A stretch of DNA of 64,000 nt from Mesorhizobium sp. GbtcB19 (GTDB lineage: Bacteria > Pseudomonadota > Alphaproteobacteria > Rhizobiales > Rhizobiaceae): the NCBI RefSeq assembly GCF_019091085.1, contig NZ_JAGXJY010000015.1:1-64000 (forward strand), given 5' to 3'. Of this stretch, positions 1-7,634 are shown in pieces (the stretch's first letter is position 1; each line of letters begins with the position of its first letter). The notes under the pieces were generated by a model, which saw nothing but the letters and a program-made list of their open reading frames with translations, ran no database searches and had not been told where the DNA came from. The position numbers and the translations under genes are program-made.

Positions 1-70
1 CAGCCACCGCATCAAGAAATGCGCATGGAACGACGACTACCTAATCCAGGCCCTGACCCATATGCGATAG
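1..70 (+). CDS. C-terminal end of an unidentified protein (partial)
   Basis: The frame starting at base 2 is open from the window edge and ends at TAG (68-70), giving about 22 residues that finish in QALTHMR. Only the tail is visible, so no family can be assigned. A palindromic repeat element begins directly after the stop codon. Codon use is compatible with coding, but the stretch is too short to exclude a chance open frame. Confidence 0.35.
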   Translation, partial: SHRIKKCAWNDDYLIQALTHMR

Positions 71-239
71 CCCTGCCGTTTACGGGGAGAAGGTGCCCGA
101 AGGGCGGATGAGGGGCGGCGCCAAGCTTGGTAACTATCGCACCCACAGCCTCTGAGGCCGAAAGCCAATCTCGATAACTCGGCGCTGCCCCTCATTGCCC
201 TGCCGGGCATTTCTCCCCGTATAGTGACGGGGAGAAAGA
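71..239. repeat. Dispersed palindromic intergenic repeat, copy A
   Basis: Two outward-facing hairpin modules, each built on TCTCCCCGT...ACGGGGAGA next to a GATGAGGGGC or GCCCCTCAT arm, are separated by about 65 bases of non-repeated sequence. Related copies occur at 24366-24519, 32870-33013, 33957-34081 and 36250-36310. The elements lie only between genes and have no coding capacity. They resemble the small dispersed palindromes known in rhizobial genomes. Confidence 0.8.
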
Positions 240-258
240 CGCTGTCACCGACGCCCCA

Positions 259-1071
259 TCAAGCCCTCCCAGGCACAGTCCTGATCACAGTGCCCCACGG
301 ATCCTCGTGGCTCGTCCCTGCCGTCACATTGTCCGAGCGCATCTCTACCCAGGCGAGGCCTGAACGGGACGTGTCGCGGCGGCCGGCGCCGGCGCTCTGC
401 CAGGCATTGGCGCCGATATGGTGGTGATAATGGCCGGAAGACAGGAACACCGCCTGGCCGCCATACTTGGCGACGGTGTCGAAGCCGAACTGGTCATGCC
501 ACCAGGTTTCCGCATCTTCCGGACGGCCGACGCGCAGATGGACATGGCCGACAATGGTGTTTTCCGGCGCGCCCTGCCAGCCGGCGTCACCGGCCGGCAC
601 GCTCGCTACCACCCCGGGCAGATTCAGCCGCTCGGTCGCCATGGCGATACGGTCGCCATTCCATTTCCAGTCCTGCGGCCGGCGGTCGGCATAGATCTCG
701 ATGCCGTTGCCTTCGGGATCGGTCAGGTAAAGCGCCTCGCTGACCAGGTGGTCGGAGGCGCCCTCGATGCCGATGCGGTTGGCGGCGGCGTGGCTGATCC
801 AGCGGCCGAGATCGGCGCGCGACGGCAAAAGGAAAGCGGTATGGAAAAGCCCGGCGCTGCGCGGATCGTCGGGCTTGGCCGAAGCATCCTGCTCGAGCAC
901 CAGCAGCGGCCGGCTGGCGGCGCCAAGCGTGATCGCGCCGTCGGCGCGGCTCAGTTCCTGCAGGCCGACAACGGCGCGGTAATAGGCGGCCAGGCTCTCG
1001 GCATCACGCGCCTTCAACCCGACGCGCGACACGCTGACCGGGGTGGTCGCGGCAAAAGGCAATTCGCTCAT
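259..1071 (-). CDS. VOC family protein, catechol 2,3-dioxygenase (CatE)-like
   Basis: This 270-residue protein has two tandem vicinal-oxygen-chelate modules, the architecture of extradiol ring-cleavage dioxygenases of the Bacillus CatE type. The second module carries GHVHLRVG and GHYHHHIGAN, and the first module ends in a DPEGNGIEIYAD segment typical of VOC metal ligands. The ATG at 1071 was chosen because GGAGAG lies 6-7 bases upstream; the longer frame begins only at a TTG. It is divergent from the hydrolase gene at 1273. The true substrate (catechol or another ring-cleavage compound) cannot be read from sequence. Confidence 0.82.
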   Translation of the reverse strand: MSELPFAATTPVSVSRVGLKARDAESLAAYYRAVVGLQELSRADGAITLGAASRPLLVLEQDASAKPDDPRSAGLFHTAFLLPSRADLGRWISHAAANRIGIEGASDHLVSEALYLTDPEGNGIEIYADRRPQDWKWNGDRIAMATERLNLPGVVASVPAGDAGWQGAPENTIVGHVHLRVGRPEDAETWWHDQFGFDTVAKYGGQAVFLSSGHYHHHIGANAWQSAGAGRRDTSRSGLAWVEMRSDNVTAGTSHEDPWGTVIRTVPGRA

Positions 1072-1272
1072 CAAACTCTCCGTCCAGGCAGCGCCTCTCC
1101 CCGATATGGGATTTTCCAGGTCGCCAGTTATTGTTGTTTGTTCCCTCTCCAAATCGTCGATTGCGATCGTTCACACAAGACAGCAAGAATCGAACAGGTT
1201 GTTCACAATTGTGATCATCCCGATATTCCCGACGGGGTTGCAGGCGGGAAAGCCGCTCGCTACATCGGCGCC

Positions 1273-1830
1273 ATGAAAGTCAAAGACGCAGATATTCTGA
1301 TCGTTCCGGGCTACACCAATTCCGGTCCCGAGCACTGGCAGACCCGCTGGCAGTCGAAACTGTCGACGGCGCGCCGGGTTGAGCAGGCCGAATGGACGAA
1401 GCCGGTGCGCGAGGACTGGACGGCAAGCGTGGCGAACGCCGTCAACGAAGCCGAGCGGCCGGTCGTGCTCGTTGCCCATTCGCTTGGCGTCGCGGCGGCA
1501 GTGCAAGCCATCCCGCAATTCAAGAAGACGGTCGCCGGCGCCTTTTTCGTGGCGCCGCCCGACGTCTCCAATCCGGAAATCAGGCCGAAGCATCTGATGA
1601 CCTTCGGCCCCTATTCGCGCGACCCGCTGCCCTTTCCGTCGGTCGTGATTGCCAGCCGCAACGATCCGTTCTGCGCCTTCGACGTCGCCGAGGACATTGC
1701 CGCCGCCTGGGGATCGCTGTTCATCGACGCCGGCGAGGCCGGTCACCTCAACCAGGACGCTGGATTCGGCCCCTGGCCGGAGGGCTCGATGACCTTCGCC
1801 AAGTTCCTGACGGAGCTGAAGCAGCCGTAA
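1273..1830 (+). CDS. Alpha/beta hydrolase of the RBBP9/YdeN family
   Basis: This 185-residue serine hydrolase belongs to the RBBP9/YdeN (DUF452-like) group. A candidate catalytic triad is visible: the nucleophile elbow AHSLG (Ser about 70), Asp about 131 in RNDPF and His about 158 in EAGHLN. An early glycine-rich VPGYTNSGPEHWQ loop is typical of the family. Length matches the family's usual 180-190 residues. Its physiological substrate is unknown. It is convergent with the aldolase gene that ends at 1839, with only eight bases between the stops. Confidence 0.85.
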   Translation: MKVKDADILIVPGYTNSGPEHWQTRWQSKLSTARRVEQAEWTKPVREDWTASVANAVNEAERPVVLVAHSLGVAAAVQAIPQFKKTVAGAFFVAPPDVSNPEIRPKHLMTFGPYSRDPLPFPSVVIASRNDPFCAFDVAEDIAAAWGSLFIDAGEAGHLNQDAGFGPWPEGSMTFAKFLTELKQP

Positions 1831-1838
1831 GGCTCGCC

Positions 1839-2612
1839 TCAAGAACCGATCGAATCCCGCATGCTCTTCAGCAGCGTCTTGGCGCCGAGCGAGATCAGCG
1901 TGTGGTCCGAGCCCATGGCGAGCAGCCGGTAGCCCATCGACACGACCCGGCCGGCAATGGCCGGCTCGATGACGTAGATCGCCGCATGCTTGCCGGCCTT
2001 GCGCGTCCGCTCGGCGATCGAGGCGACCGTCTCCATCATGCTTTCCAGCGTCGAATTGATGGTGGTGCCGTTCGACCAGGCGATCGAGAAATCCGACGGA
2101 CCGACGAAGATGCCGTCGATGCCGGGCGTGTCCAAAATACCGTCGAGTGCCTCGAACGCCGCCCGCGTCTCGACCATCGCGAAAGCCATGGTGCGCTGGT
2201 TCGAATCGCGCAGCCATTCGGCGTGGTCGCCCTTGCCGTGGCGCGGAAAGGCGTAGGTCGGGCCCCAGGAGCGTTCGCCCAGCGGCGGATATTTCATCGC
2301 GGCGGCGAACTGCCTGGCATCGGCCACCGAATTCACCATCGGCGCGATCACCGCTTCGGCGCCGAAATCGAGCGCGCGGCTCGCCATGTCGAAGCGTCCG
2401 ACCGGAATGCGCACCAGCGCCGGCTTGCTGGCGGCCAGCACCGGCACCAGCCCGCGCAGAACGCTGTCCTCGTGATGGCCGCCATGCTGCATGTCGAGGG
2501 TGACGGCGTCAAAACCCTGCTTGGCGATGATTTCGACCGTCAGCGCGTCCGGCACGCCCGACCAGGCGGTGAACAGCGTTTCGTCGGCGGTCAGACGGGA
2601 CTTGAGCGACAT
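1839..2612 (-). CDS. HpcH/HpaI family aldolase
   Basis: The 257-residue product fits class II pyruvate aldolases (2,4-dihydroxyhept-2-ene-1,7-dioate aldolase type), metal-dependent TIM barrels that cleave 4-hydroxy-2-oxo acids. Visible signatures are TLDMQHGGH, RIPVG, AEAVIAPMVN, GERSWGP and the substrate/metal loop GIFVGPSDFS, with VETRAA supplying the acidic metal ligand. The ATG at 2612 is preceded by AAGGAAAG at good spacing; an in-frame start 21 bases upstream lacks this. The gene stands alone here, with a terminator hairpin of the upstream zeta gene just before it, so the pathway is not evident. Confidence 0.85.
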   Translation of the reverse strand: MSLKSRLTADETLFTAWSGVPDALTVEIIAKQGFDAVTLDMQHGGHHEDSVLRGLVPVLAASKPALVRIPVGRFDMASRALDFGAEAVIAPMVNSVADARQFAAAMKYPPLGERSWGPTYAFPRHGKGDHAEWLRDSNQRTMAFAMVETRAAFEALDGILDTPGIDGIFVGPSDFSIAWSNGTTINSTLESMMETVASIAERTRKAGKHAAIYVIEPAIAGRVVSMGYRLLAMGSDHTLISLGAKTLLKSMRDSIGS

Positions 2613-2665
2613 CGGAACTTTCCTTGTTAACAATCCGCAGTTTCAGCCGGAAACGGCGGCGAGGC

Positions 2666-2696
2666 AAAGAAAAACCGCCCGGCTAGGTCGGGCGGT
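2666..2696 (-). terminator. Intrinsic terminator downstream of the zeta-subunit gene
   Basis: The inverted repeat ACCGCCCG/CGGGCGGT (2674-2681 with 2689-2696) has a 7-base loop. Read on the minus strand it is followed by TTTTTCTTT. Position and orientation fit termination of the gene at 2832-3152, before the aldolase gene. Confidence 0.75.
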
Positions 2697-2710
2697 CGAT
2701 TGGTCCAGTC

Positions 2711-2823
2711 AGAGCAATTCAAGGAAAAGTGTGTAACGGTTTTCCGTCCGGAATTGCGTAAAAACAAAGAGATAGAGCATGATGGCGAAAAGCGTGAAGC
2801 GGCTTTCGGACGACATCATGCTC
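2711..2823. repeat. Dispersed repeat, AGAGCAATTCC family (copy 1) with REP-like tail
   Basis: The block begins AGAGCAATTC, contains GGTTTTCCGTCCGGAATTGCGT, and continues into an imperfect palindrome, AGAGCATGATG...CATCATGCTC, that is shared with the element at 44859-44909. Related copies of the first part are at 7173, 18163 and (inverted) 46478. It is non-coding. Confidence 0.8.
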
Positions 2824-2831
2824 ATCCAGCC

Positions 2832-3152
2832 TCAGCTGTTCTTGATCTGCTCGATCGCCTGCGCCATCAATTCGTCCATGGTGCGGCGGATCTGATGGTC
2901 GGACTGGTTGACGCCGGCGGCATCGAAATCCTTGCGGATCTTGCGGAAGACGTCATGGTCGCCGGCTTCCTCGATATCGGAGACCACCACTTCCTTGGCA
3001 TAGGCTTCGGCATCGGCGCCGGATTTGCCCAGCTTCTCGGCGGCCCACAGGCCGAGCGCCTTGTTGCGGCGGGCCGAGGCCTTGAAGCGAAGTTCCTCGT
3101 CGAAGGCGAATTTGCGCTCAAAGCCCTCTTCGCGGTCTTTCATGCTGCTCAT
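2832..3152 (-). CDS. ATPase inhibitor subunit zeta (DUF1476)
   Basis: The 106-residue protein matches the alphaproteobacterial DUF1476 family, known in Paracoccus as the zeta inhibitor that binds F1-ATPase and blocks ATP hydrolysis by insertion of its N-terminal segment. The opening, MSSMKDREEGFERKFAFDEE, carries the conserved inhibitory FExKFAxDEEL-type motif. The remainder is predicted as helices, as in the family's four-helix fold. The ATG at 3152 is preceded by GGAGGG at about five bases; a longer frame to 3218 has no such site. The gene is monocistronic, with its own terminator. Confidence 0.9.
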   Translation of the reverse strand: MSSMKDREEGFERKFAFDEELRFKASARRNKALGLWAAEKLGKSGADAEAYAKEVVVSDIEEAGDHDVFRKIRKDFDAAGVNQSDHQIRRTMDELMAQAIEQIKNS

Positions 3153-3427
3153 GACGTCCCTCCGGTCAATCCGATTCGCGTTCGCGGTGAATATGTGTGA
3201 TGGGCAAGCACAAATCAAAAGGCCGCGAGCCGGTCAATATGCTTCGTCGCATGCTGCGCTGCGGCATTTCGGTCCCGAAAGCGGTTGATTCGCCGGATTT
3301 CGCGATTGAGCAAACAAGGCGATTGCGATAACACCGGCATTGAACGCCACCGTCGCCATACTAATTTAGGCAGACGGACAGGAACTGGTCACTTGCCGCC
3401 TGCCCGCAGACCCAGAGAAAAAATCAT
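3153..3427. other. Divergent intergenic region between zeta-subunit gene and purC
   Basis: These 275 bases separate two divergent genes and must hold both promoters. No gene, repeat of the dispersed families or clear hairpin was recognised. No hexamer pair was convincing enough to call. Confidence 0.5.
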
Positions 3428-4222
3428 ATGAAAAATCGCCGCCGCATTTACGAAGGCAAGGCCAAGATCCTCTATGAAGGACCTGAGCCGGGGACGCTGA
3501 TTCAGTTCTTCAAGGACGACGCCACCGCCTTCAACAAGAAGAAGCATGAAGTGGTCGATGGCAAGGGCGTGCTCAACAACCGCATTTCCGAGCACATCTT
3601 CAACCATTTGAACCGCATGGGCATCCCGACCCACTTCATCCGCCGGCTCAACATGCGCGAGCAGCTGATCAAGGAAGTCGAGATCATCCCGCTCGAGATC
3701 GTCGTGCGCAATGTCGCCGCCGGCTCGCTGTCCAAGCGCCTCGGCATCGAGGAAGGCACGGTGCTGCCGCGCTCGATCATCGAATTCTATTACAAGGCCG
3801 ACGCGCTCGACGACCCGATGGTGTCGGAAGAGCACATCACCGCCTTCGGCTGGGCAAGCCCGCAGGAAATCGACGACATCATGGCTTTGGCCATCCGCGT
3901 CAACGACTTCCTTTCCGGCCTGTTCCTCGGCGTCGGCATCCAGCTCGTCGACTTCAAGATCGAGTGTGGCCGCCTGTTCGAGGGCGACATGATGCGCATC
4001 GTCGTCGCCGACGAGATTTCGCCGGATTCCTGCCGGCTGTGGGATGTCGCCACCCAGGACAAGCTCGACAAGGACCGCTTCCGCCGCGACATGGGCGGTC
4101 TGGTCGAGGCCTATCAGGAAGTTGCCCGCCGTCTCGGCATCATCAACGAGAACGAGCCGCCGCGCCCGACCGGCCCGGTGCTCGTCGCCTCCACCGAGTC
4201 GCCCAAGGGCCTGAAGCACTAG
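3428..4222 (+). CDS. purC: Phosphoribosylaminoimidazole-succinocarboxamide synthase (SAICAR synthase)
   Basis: PurC condenses CAIR with aspartate using ATP, a late step of de novo IMP synthesis in the cytoplasm. The 264-residue product opens with [15 protein letters not shown], the nucleotide-binding strand-turn of the family, and has [18 protein letters not shown] and [10 protein letters not shown]. The C-terminal half shows [11 protein letters not shown] and [12 protein letters not shown], the conserved SAICAR synthase signatures. The length is typical for alphaproteobacteria. It is followed by a strong hairpin and then purS, so it may be partly uncoupled from purS-purQ. Confidence 0.96.
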   Translation: MKNRRRIYEGKAKILYEGPEPGTLIQFFKDDATAFNKKKHEVVDGKGVLNNRISEHIFNHLNRMGIPTHFIRRLNMREQLIKEVEIIPLEIVVRNVAAGSLSKRLGIEEGTVLPRSIIEFYYKADALDDPMVSEEHITAFGWASPQEIDDIMALAIRVNDFLSGLFLGVGIQLVDFKIECGRLFEGDMMRIVVADEISPDSCRLWDVATQDKLDKDRFRRDMGGLVEAYQEVARRLGIINENEPPRPTGPVLVASTESPKGLKH

Positions 4223-4230
4223 TTACTGCC

Positions 4231-4258
4231 GGGCCTGCCGGACAATGGCAGGCCCTTT
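4231..4258 (+). terminator. Hairpin between purC and purS
   Basis: GGGCCTGCC (4231-4239) pairs with GGCAGGCCC (4247-4255) across a 7-base loop and is followed by a short TTT. It could be an intrinsic terminator for purC or a partial one that lowers purS expression. The weak T tract favours partial read-through. Confidence 0.6.
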
Positions 4259-4287
4259 CGCAAACGACCATCTGCCCAGGAGTATCG

Positions 4288-4527
4288 ATGAAAGCCCGTA
4301 TCACCGTGACCCTCAAGAACGGCGTTCTCGACCCGCAGGGCAAGGCGATCGAGCACGCGCTGTCGGGGCTGGGCTTCGACGGCGTCGGCCAAGTGCGCCA
4401 GGGGAAGGTCTTCGACATCGAGCTCACCGGAACCGACAAGGCCAAGGCCGAAACCGATCTCAAGGCGATGTGCGACAAGCTTCTGGCGAACACGGTGATT
4501 GAGAATTATAGTGTGACCCTTACCTGA
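4288..4527 (+). CDS. purS: FGAM synthase, PurS subunit
   Basis: PurS is the small structural subunit of the three-part formylglycinamidine ribonucleotide synthase PurLQS; it bridges PurL and PurQ. The 79-residue protein has the KARITVTLKNGVLDPQG start, GKVFDIELTG and LLANTVIENY motifs. An AGGAG ribosome-binding site sits before the ATG at 4288. It lies 60 bases after purC, and purQ follows two genes later. Confidence 0.95.
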   Translation: MKARITVTLKNGVLDPQGKAIEHALSGLGFDGVGQVRQGKVFDIELTGTDKAKAETDLKAMCDKLLANTVIENYSVTLT

Positions 4528-4545
4528 GGTTGTGCCGGAGGCACT

Positions 4546-4800
4546 ATGCCTGAAGTCACCAATGAGCTGATGTACGAACTTCTCAAGAAAATCCATTCAC
4601 GAATGGATCGGCTTGAGAACGGTCTCGGCGAGGTCAGGCACGAGATTGTTGCTGTGAGGTTGCAGGCATTGGGCACCCAAACGGACATCAACAACATCTA
4701 CGCGATAACCGGCCGTATCGACCAACGCCTTGAACGCATCGAGCAGCGACTGGAATTGCGCGAACTGGCCGAGGCCCAAAAGCCGTTTGAGCCGAAATAA
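4546..4800 (+). CDS. Small coiled-coil protein of unknown function
   Basis: This 84-residue, charged protein is not recognised. Heptad-like spacing of Leu/Ile from about residue 10 to 75 (MDRLENGLGEVR, then IDQRLERIEQRLELREL) points to a long coiled coil with a short break near residues 40-55. No signal peptide or membrane segment is present. GGAGG stands four bases before the ATG, so translation is likely. It sits between purS and kptA in the same direction with 18- and 35-base gaps, suggesting co-transcription with the purine genes. Confidence 0.75.
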   Translation: MPEVTNELMYELLKKIHSRMDRLENGLGEVRHEIVAVRLQALGTQTDINNIYAITGRIDQRLERIEQRLELRELAEAQKPFEPK

Positions 4801-4835
4801 CGTCAACTCGGCATGCGGACTGAAACCATCTCACC

Positions 4836-5387
4836 ATGCCGAACGACATCCATATCTCGAAATTCATGAGCCTTGTGCTCCGGCACGCGCCGGAGGAAGC
4901 TGGGCTTGCCCTAGACGAGAACGGCTGGGCCGATCTCGGCGCGCTCTGTGCGGTGATTGAGCGGAAATTCGGCGCCTCGCCCACCGATGTAGCACGTGTC
5001 GTGGCGGAAAACCCAAAGAAGCGGTTTGCCATTGAAGGCGATCGCATCCGCGCCGTGCAGGGCCACAGCGTCGACATCGACCTCGGACTCGCACCGAGCG
5101 TGCCGCCGGTTTTGCTCTATCACGGCACCAAGGAAGAGTTTCTTCCCGCAATCCTGCGTGAAGGCCTCACCAGCCAGTCGCGCCAGCATGTGCATCTGTC
5201 GAAGGATATCGAGACCGCCCGCATCGTGGCGCGGCGCCGCAAGGGAAAAGATGTTATCCTTCAGGTCGACTCGGCGGCCATGGCTGGGGATGGGCTGATT
5301 TTCTTTCTCTCCGACAATGGCGTCTGGTTGACCGATAGCGTTCCGCCCCGGTATCTGCGTGACATCAGCGAACGGGAACTGCCATGA
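4836..5387 (+). CDS. kptA: RNA 2'-phosphotransferase (Tpt1/KptA family)
   Basis: KptA removes an internal RNA 2'-phosphate by transfer to NAD+, forming ADP-ribose 1'',2''-cyclic phosphate. The 183-residue product has the two-lobe layout: an N-terminal winged-helix lobe with [13 protein letters not shown] (the conserved Arg-His pair) and WADLGAL, and a C-terminal ADP-ribosyltransferase-like lobe with [13 protein letters not shown] and the conserved Arg near [18 protein letters not shown]. Its stop overlaps the purQ start by four bases (ATGA), so it appears translationally coupled inside the purS-purQ unit. The bacterial substrate of KptA proteins is uncertain. Confidence 0.93.
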   Translation: MPNDIHISKFMSLVLRHAPEEAGLALDENGWADLGALCAVIERKFGASPTDVARVVAENPKKRFAIEGDRIRAVQGHSVDIDLGLAPSVPPVLLYHGTKEEFLPAILREGLTSQSRQHVHLSKDIETARIVARRRKGKDVILQVDSAAMAGDGLIFFLSDNGVWLTDSVPPRYLRDISERELP

Positions 5388-6052
5388 AATCAGCCGTCGT
5401 CCTCCTGCCTGGCCTCAACCGCGACCGCGACATGATCGCGGCGCTGACCAAGATTTCCGGCCAGGCGCCGGTGACCGTCTGGCAGACCGACACCGAAATC
5501 CCCGATGTCGACCTCATCGCCATCCCCGGCGGCTTCTCCTTCGGCGATTATCTGCGCTGCGGCGCGATCGCGGCGCGCATGCCGGTGATGCGGGCGGTGG
5601 CCGAAAAGGCCGCCAAGGGCGTGACCGTCATCGGTGTCTGCAACGGTTTTCAGATCCTGGTCGAGGCGGGACTGCTGCCCGGAGCGCTGATGCGCAATGC
5701 ATCGCTGAAATTCGTCTGCCGGCAGGTGAAGCTCCAGATCGCCAACGCCAACACCATGTTCACGCGCGGCTACCAGCCGGGGCAGGTCATCCGCTCGCCG
5801 GTGGCGCACCACGACGGCAACTATTTCGCCGATGCGGAAACGCTTGCCCGGCTCGAAGGCGAGGGCCAGGTGGTGTTCCGCTATGCTGACGGCACCAACC
5901 CCAACGGCTCGATCAACGACATCGCCGGCATCGTCAACGACAAGGGCAACGTGCTTGGCCTGATGCCGCACCCGGAAAACCTGATCGAGGCGGCGCATGG
6001 CGGCAATGACGGGCGGGCGCTGTTCGAAAGCGCGCTCGGCATCGCGGCTTGA
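5384..6052 (+). CDS. purQ: FGAM synthase, glutaminase subunit PurQ
   Basis: PurQ is the class I glutamine amidotransferase that feeds ammonia to PurL in FGAM formation. The 222-residue protein has the nucleophile elbow VIGVCNGFQ (Cys about 86), the oxyanion region [14 protein letters not shown], and the His-Glu pair in LMPHPENL (His about 196, Glu about 198), completing the triad. Length is normal. The start overlaps the kptA stop. purL is located separately at 9193. Confidence 0.97.
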   Translation: MKSAVVLLPGLNRDRDMIAALTKISGQAPVTVWQTDTEIPDVDLIAIPGGFSFGDYLRCGAIAARMPVMRAVAEKAAKGVTVIGVCNGFQILVEAGLLPGALMRNASLKFVCRQVKLQIANANTMFTRGYQPGQVIRSPVAHHDGNYFADAETLARLEGEGQVVFRYADGTNPNGSINDIAGIVNDKGNVLGLMPHPENLIEAAHGGNDGRALFESALGIAA

Positions 6053-6093
6053 TCCTTTGACATCCTGATGCGGAACGCGGGGGCGGACTGACC

Positions 6094-6504
6094 ATGAGAC
6101 CGACGATTGCTCGCCTTGCTCTCCTGGCCGCCGCCGGGTTCGCTTTGGCTTCCTGCCAATCCAGCCCCAAGACTGCACCGGTGCCGTCGGGCAAAAGCGC
6201 CTCGCTGCTGGCTATGGAACAGGTCGCCATCGCGGCGCATAAATGCTGGATCGCCAGCAAGGATCCGGCCTTCAAGGCCTACCAGATGGCCAATGAGCTC
6301 AATTCCTACAGCGGCACGCCGCGCTTCCTGCTGGTACCCGCCAAGCATTATGGCGGCAAGCCGCTGCTGGTGGTGCAGGCGCAGGGCAATTCCAGCCGCG
6401 TCGACGTGTTCGGGCCGCTGATGAACGATCCACTAGGCGCGCGCATCGGCTCCGACATCGCCCGCTGGCAGGCCGGCAATCCGTCCTGCGCGGCTGCCGC
6501 CTGA
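6094..6504 (+). CDS. Putative lipoprotein of unknown function
   Basis: The 136-residue product begins with a typical lipoprotein signal: basic MRPTIAR, a hydrophobic stretch, then the lipobox LASC with acylated Cys about 21. The mature part is compact, without recognisable domains. It has one further pair of Cys residues (KCWIAS near residue 50 and NPSCAAAA at the end) that could form a disulfide. It lies 42 bases after purQ and seven bases before the next membrane gene, so it may belong to the end of the same transcript. Function is unknown. Confidence 0.75.
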   Translation: MRPTIARLALLAAAGFALASCQSSPKTAPVPSGKSASLLAMEQVAIAAHKCWIASKDPAFKAYQMANELNSYSGTPRFLLVPAKHYGGKPLLVVQAQGNSSRVDVFGPLMNDPLGARIGSDIARWQAGNPSCAAAA

Positions 6505-6511
6505 GGTCGCC

Positions 6512-7174
6512 ATGGGCCGGTTCCTGCAAATGGCGGGGCTGGTTATCGGGCTTGTCGGGCTCGTCCTGCAGTTTGCGATCACCATTCCGGCGTCGATGGC
6601 GGCGGGGCGCAGCCTGCTTGGCTCGATCGTCTTTCTCTTCAGCTTCTTCACCATCCTGACCAACATCGCTGCGGTGATGGTGCATGCTTCGCTGCTGTCA
6701 CCCGCCGGCTATGCCTGGTTCCCGGCCTTCGCCGGCAGCCGCATGCGCGCCGGCGTCGCGGTCGCCATCACGCTGGTCTTCATCGTCTATGCGACCGTGC
6801 TGGCGGGCCTTTGGCAACCGCAGGGCCTGTTCCTGCTTTGCGACATCCTGCTCCACTACATCACGCCGTTTATTTTCGTCGTGTGGTGGCTCATCGCGGG
6901 CGCCGACGGCAGCACGCGCTGGCGCGATATCTCCTGGTGGATGATCTATCCGCTCGCCTACCTCGCCTATGCGCTGATACGCGCCCCATTCGCCGGCGAA
7001 GTGCCCTACCCGTTCCTTGACGTCGCCAGGAACGGCGCGGCCAGCGTCGCCGTTTCGGCCCTGGCCGTCACCGCGCTGTTCATCGGATTGAGCGTGCTTG
7101 CCGTGCTCATCGATCACGGCATCGGCCGATTGCGGGGAAAGCCCGCAGCCCGGATTGCACCGGGCCGACGCTAA
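6512..7174 (+). CDS. Pr6Pr family integral membrane protein
   Basis: This 220-residue protein has six evident hydrophobic segments and resembles the bacterial Pr6Pr (FAR-17a/AIG1-like) membrane family. Notable features are the FTILTNIAAV segment in the second helix, CDILLHYITPFIFVVWWL with polar residues inside a helix, and WWMIYPLAYLAYALIR. Related eukaryotic proteins hydrolyse hydroxy-fatty-acid esters using a buried Thr and His; a Thr (FTILTN) and a His (LLHYITP) are present here, but equivalence is inference. The stop codon is embedded in the start of a dispersed repeat. Confidence 0.75.
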   Translation: MGRFLQMAGLVIGLVGLVLQFAITIPASMAAGRSLLGSIVFLFSFFTILTNIAAVMVHASLLSPAGYAWFPAFAGSRMRAGVAVAITLVFIVYATVLAGLWQPQGLFLLCDILLHYITPFIFVVWWLIAGADGSTRWRDISWWMIYPLAYLAYALIRAPFAGEVPYPFLDVARNGAASVAVSALAVTALFIGLSVLAVLIDHGIGRLRGKPAARIAPGRR

Positions 7175-7275
7175 GAGCAATTCCAGGAAACGTGTGAGCG
7201 GTTTTCCGCCAGGAATTGCGTCAAAACAAAGAGATAGAGCGGTTCGCCGTTTCAGTGAAACGGTGAAACGCTCTA
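7173..7275. repeat. Dispersed repeat, AGAGCAATTCC family (copy 2)
   Basis: It starts AGAGCAATTCCAGG, overlapping the TAA of the preceding gene, contains GGTTTTCCGCCAGGAATTGCGT, and ends with GTTTCAGTGAAACGGTGAAACGCTCTA. The outer ends (TAAGAGC...GCTCTA) form a loose palindrome. Copies are also present at 2711, 18163 and 46478. Confidence 0.8.
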
Positions 7276-7294
7276 GGTCGTCATCCGATAGAGA

Positions 7295-7543
7295 TCACTC
7301 CCAGAAGGCCCTGATGCCTTCGCGATGGGCATCGCAGCGCGAGACACCGATATCCTTGAGCTGCTCGTCGGTCATCTCCAGCAGCGCGAGGCGGCCGCGC
7401 CGACGCTGCAGCATGCGGTCGATCTGCCTTGCGAGAGAACGGAGCACGACCAACACGCGACCGACGAAGCCGCGCTGAGTCAGCGGATCGGCCTGTGCGC
7501 CAAAAGCCGGGGCTGCGTAGCGAATTGTCTCAATTGTATCCAT
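7295..7543 (-). CDS. DUF1127 domain-containing protein
   Basis: This 82-residue product ends in a DUF1127 module: RRRGRLALLEMTDEQLKDIG followed by SRCDAHREGIRAFWE, the usual 'L..L.D..L.DIGL.R.....E' pattern. DUF1127 proteins are small Arg-rich proteins; some bind RNA and influence phosphate or carbon metabolism in alphaproteobacteria, but the role here is unknown. The ATG at 7543 was chosen because it has AAGG upstream, and the longer frame runs into the divergent regulator. It is divergent from a MocR regulator across 91 bases, an arrangement suggesting control by it. Confidence 0.85.
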   Translation of the reverse strand: MDTIETIRYAAPAFGAQADPLTQRGFVGRVLVVLRSLARQIDRMLQRRRGRLALLEMTDEQLKDIGVSRCDAHREGIRAFWE

Positions 7544-7572
7544 TGTCGTTCTGCCTTGTCTCGATTGTACCT
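7525..7572. promoter_or_regulatory. Direct-repeat operator candidate between DUF1127 and MocR genes
   Basis: TTGTCTCAATTGTATCC (7525-7541) and TTGTCTCGATTGTACCT (7556-7572) agree at 14 of 17 positions and are offset by 31 bases, about three helical turns. The first copy overlaps the DUF1127 start codon. MocR regulators commonly bind two direct repeats in the intergenic region with a divergent target, so this is a plausible autoregulatory/target site. Function is inferred. Confidence 0.5.
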
Positions 7573-7634
7573 TATCAATCGCGGGCTCGATATGGATTGA
7601 CTCATCGCGCGTTGCAATATAGAAAATTGTCACC

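Noticed and set aside
418-1272. In-frame N-terminal extension of the RBBP9-like hydrolase
   Set aside because: The extension overlaps the divergent VOC gene antisense and the hydrolase family begins at the ATG at 1273.
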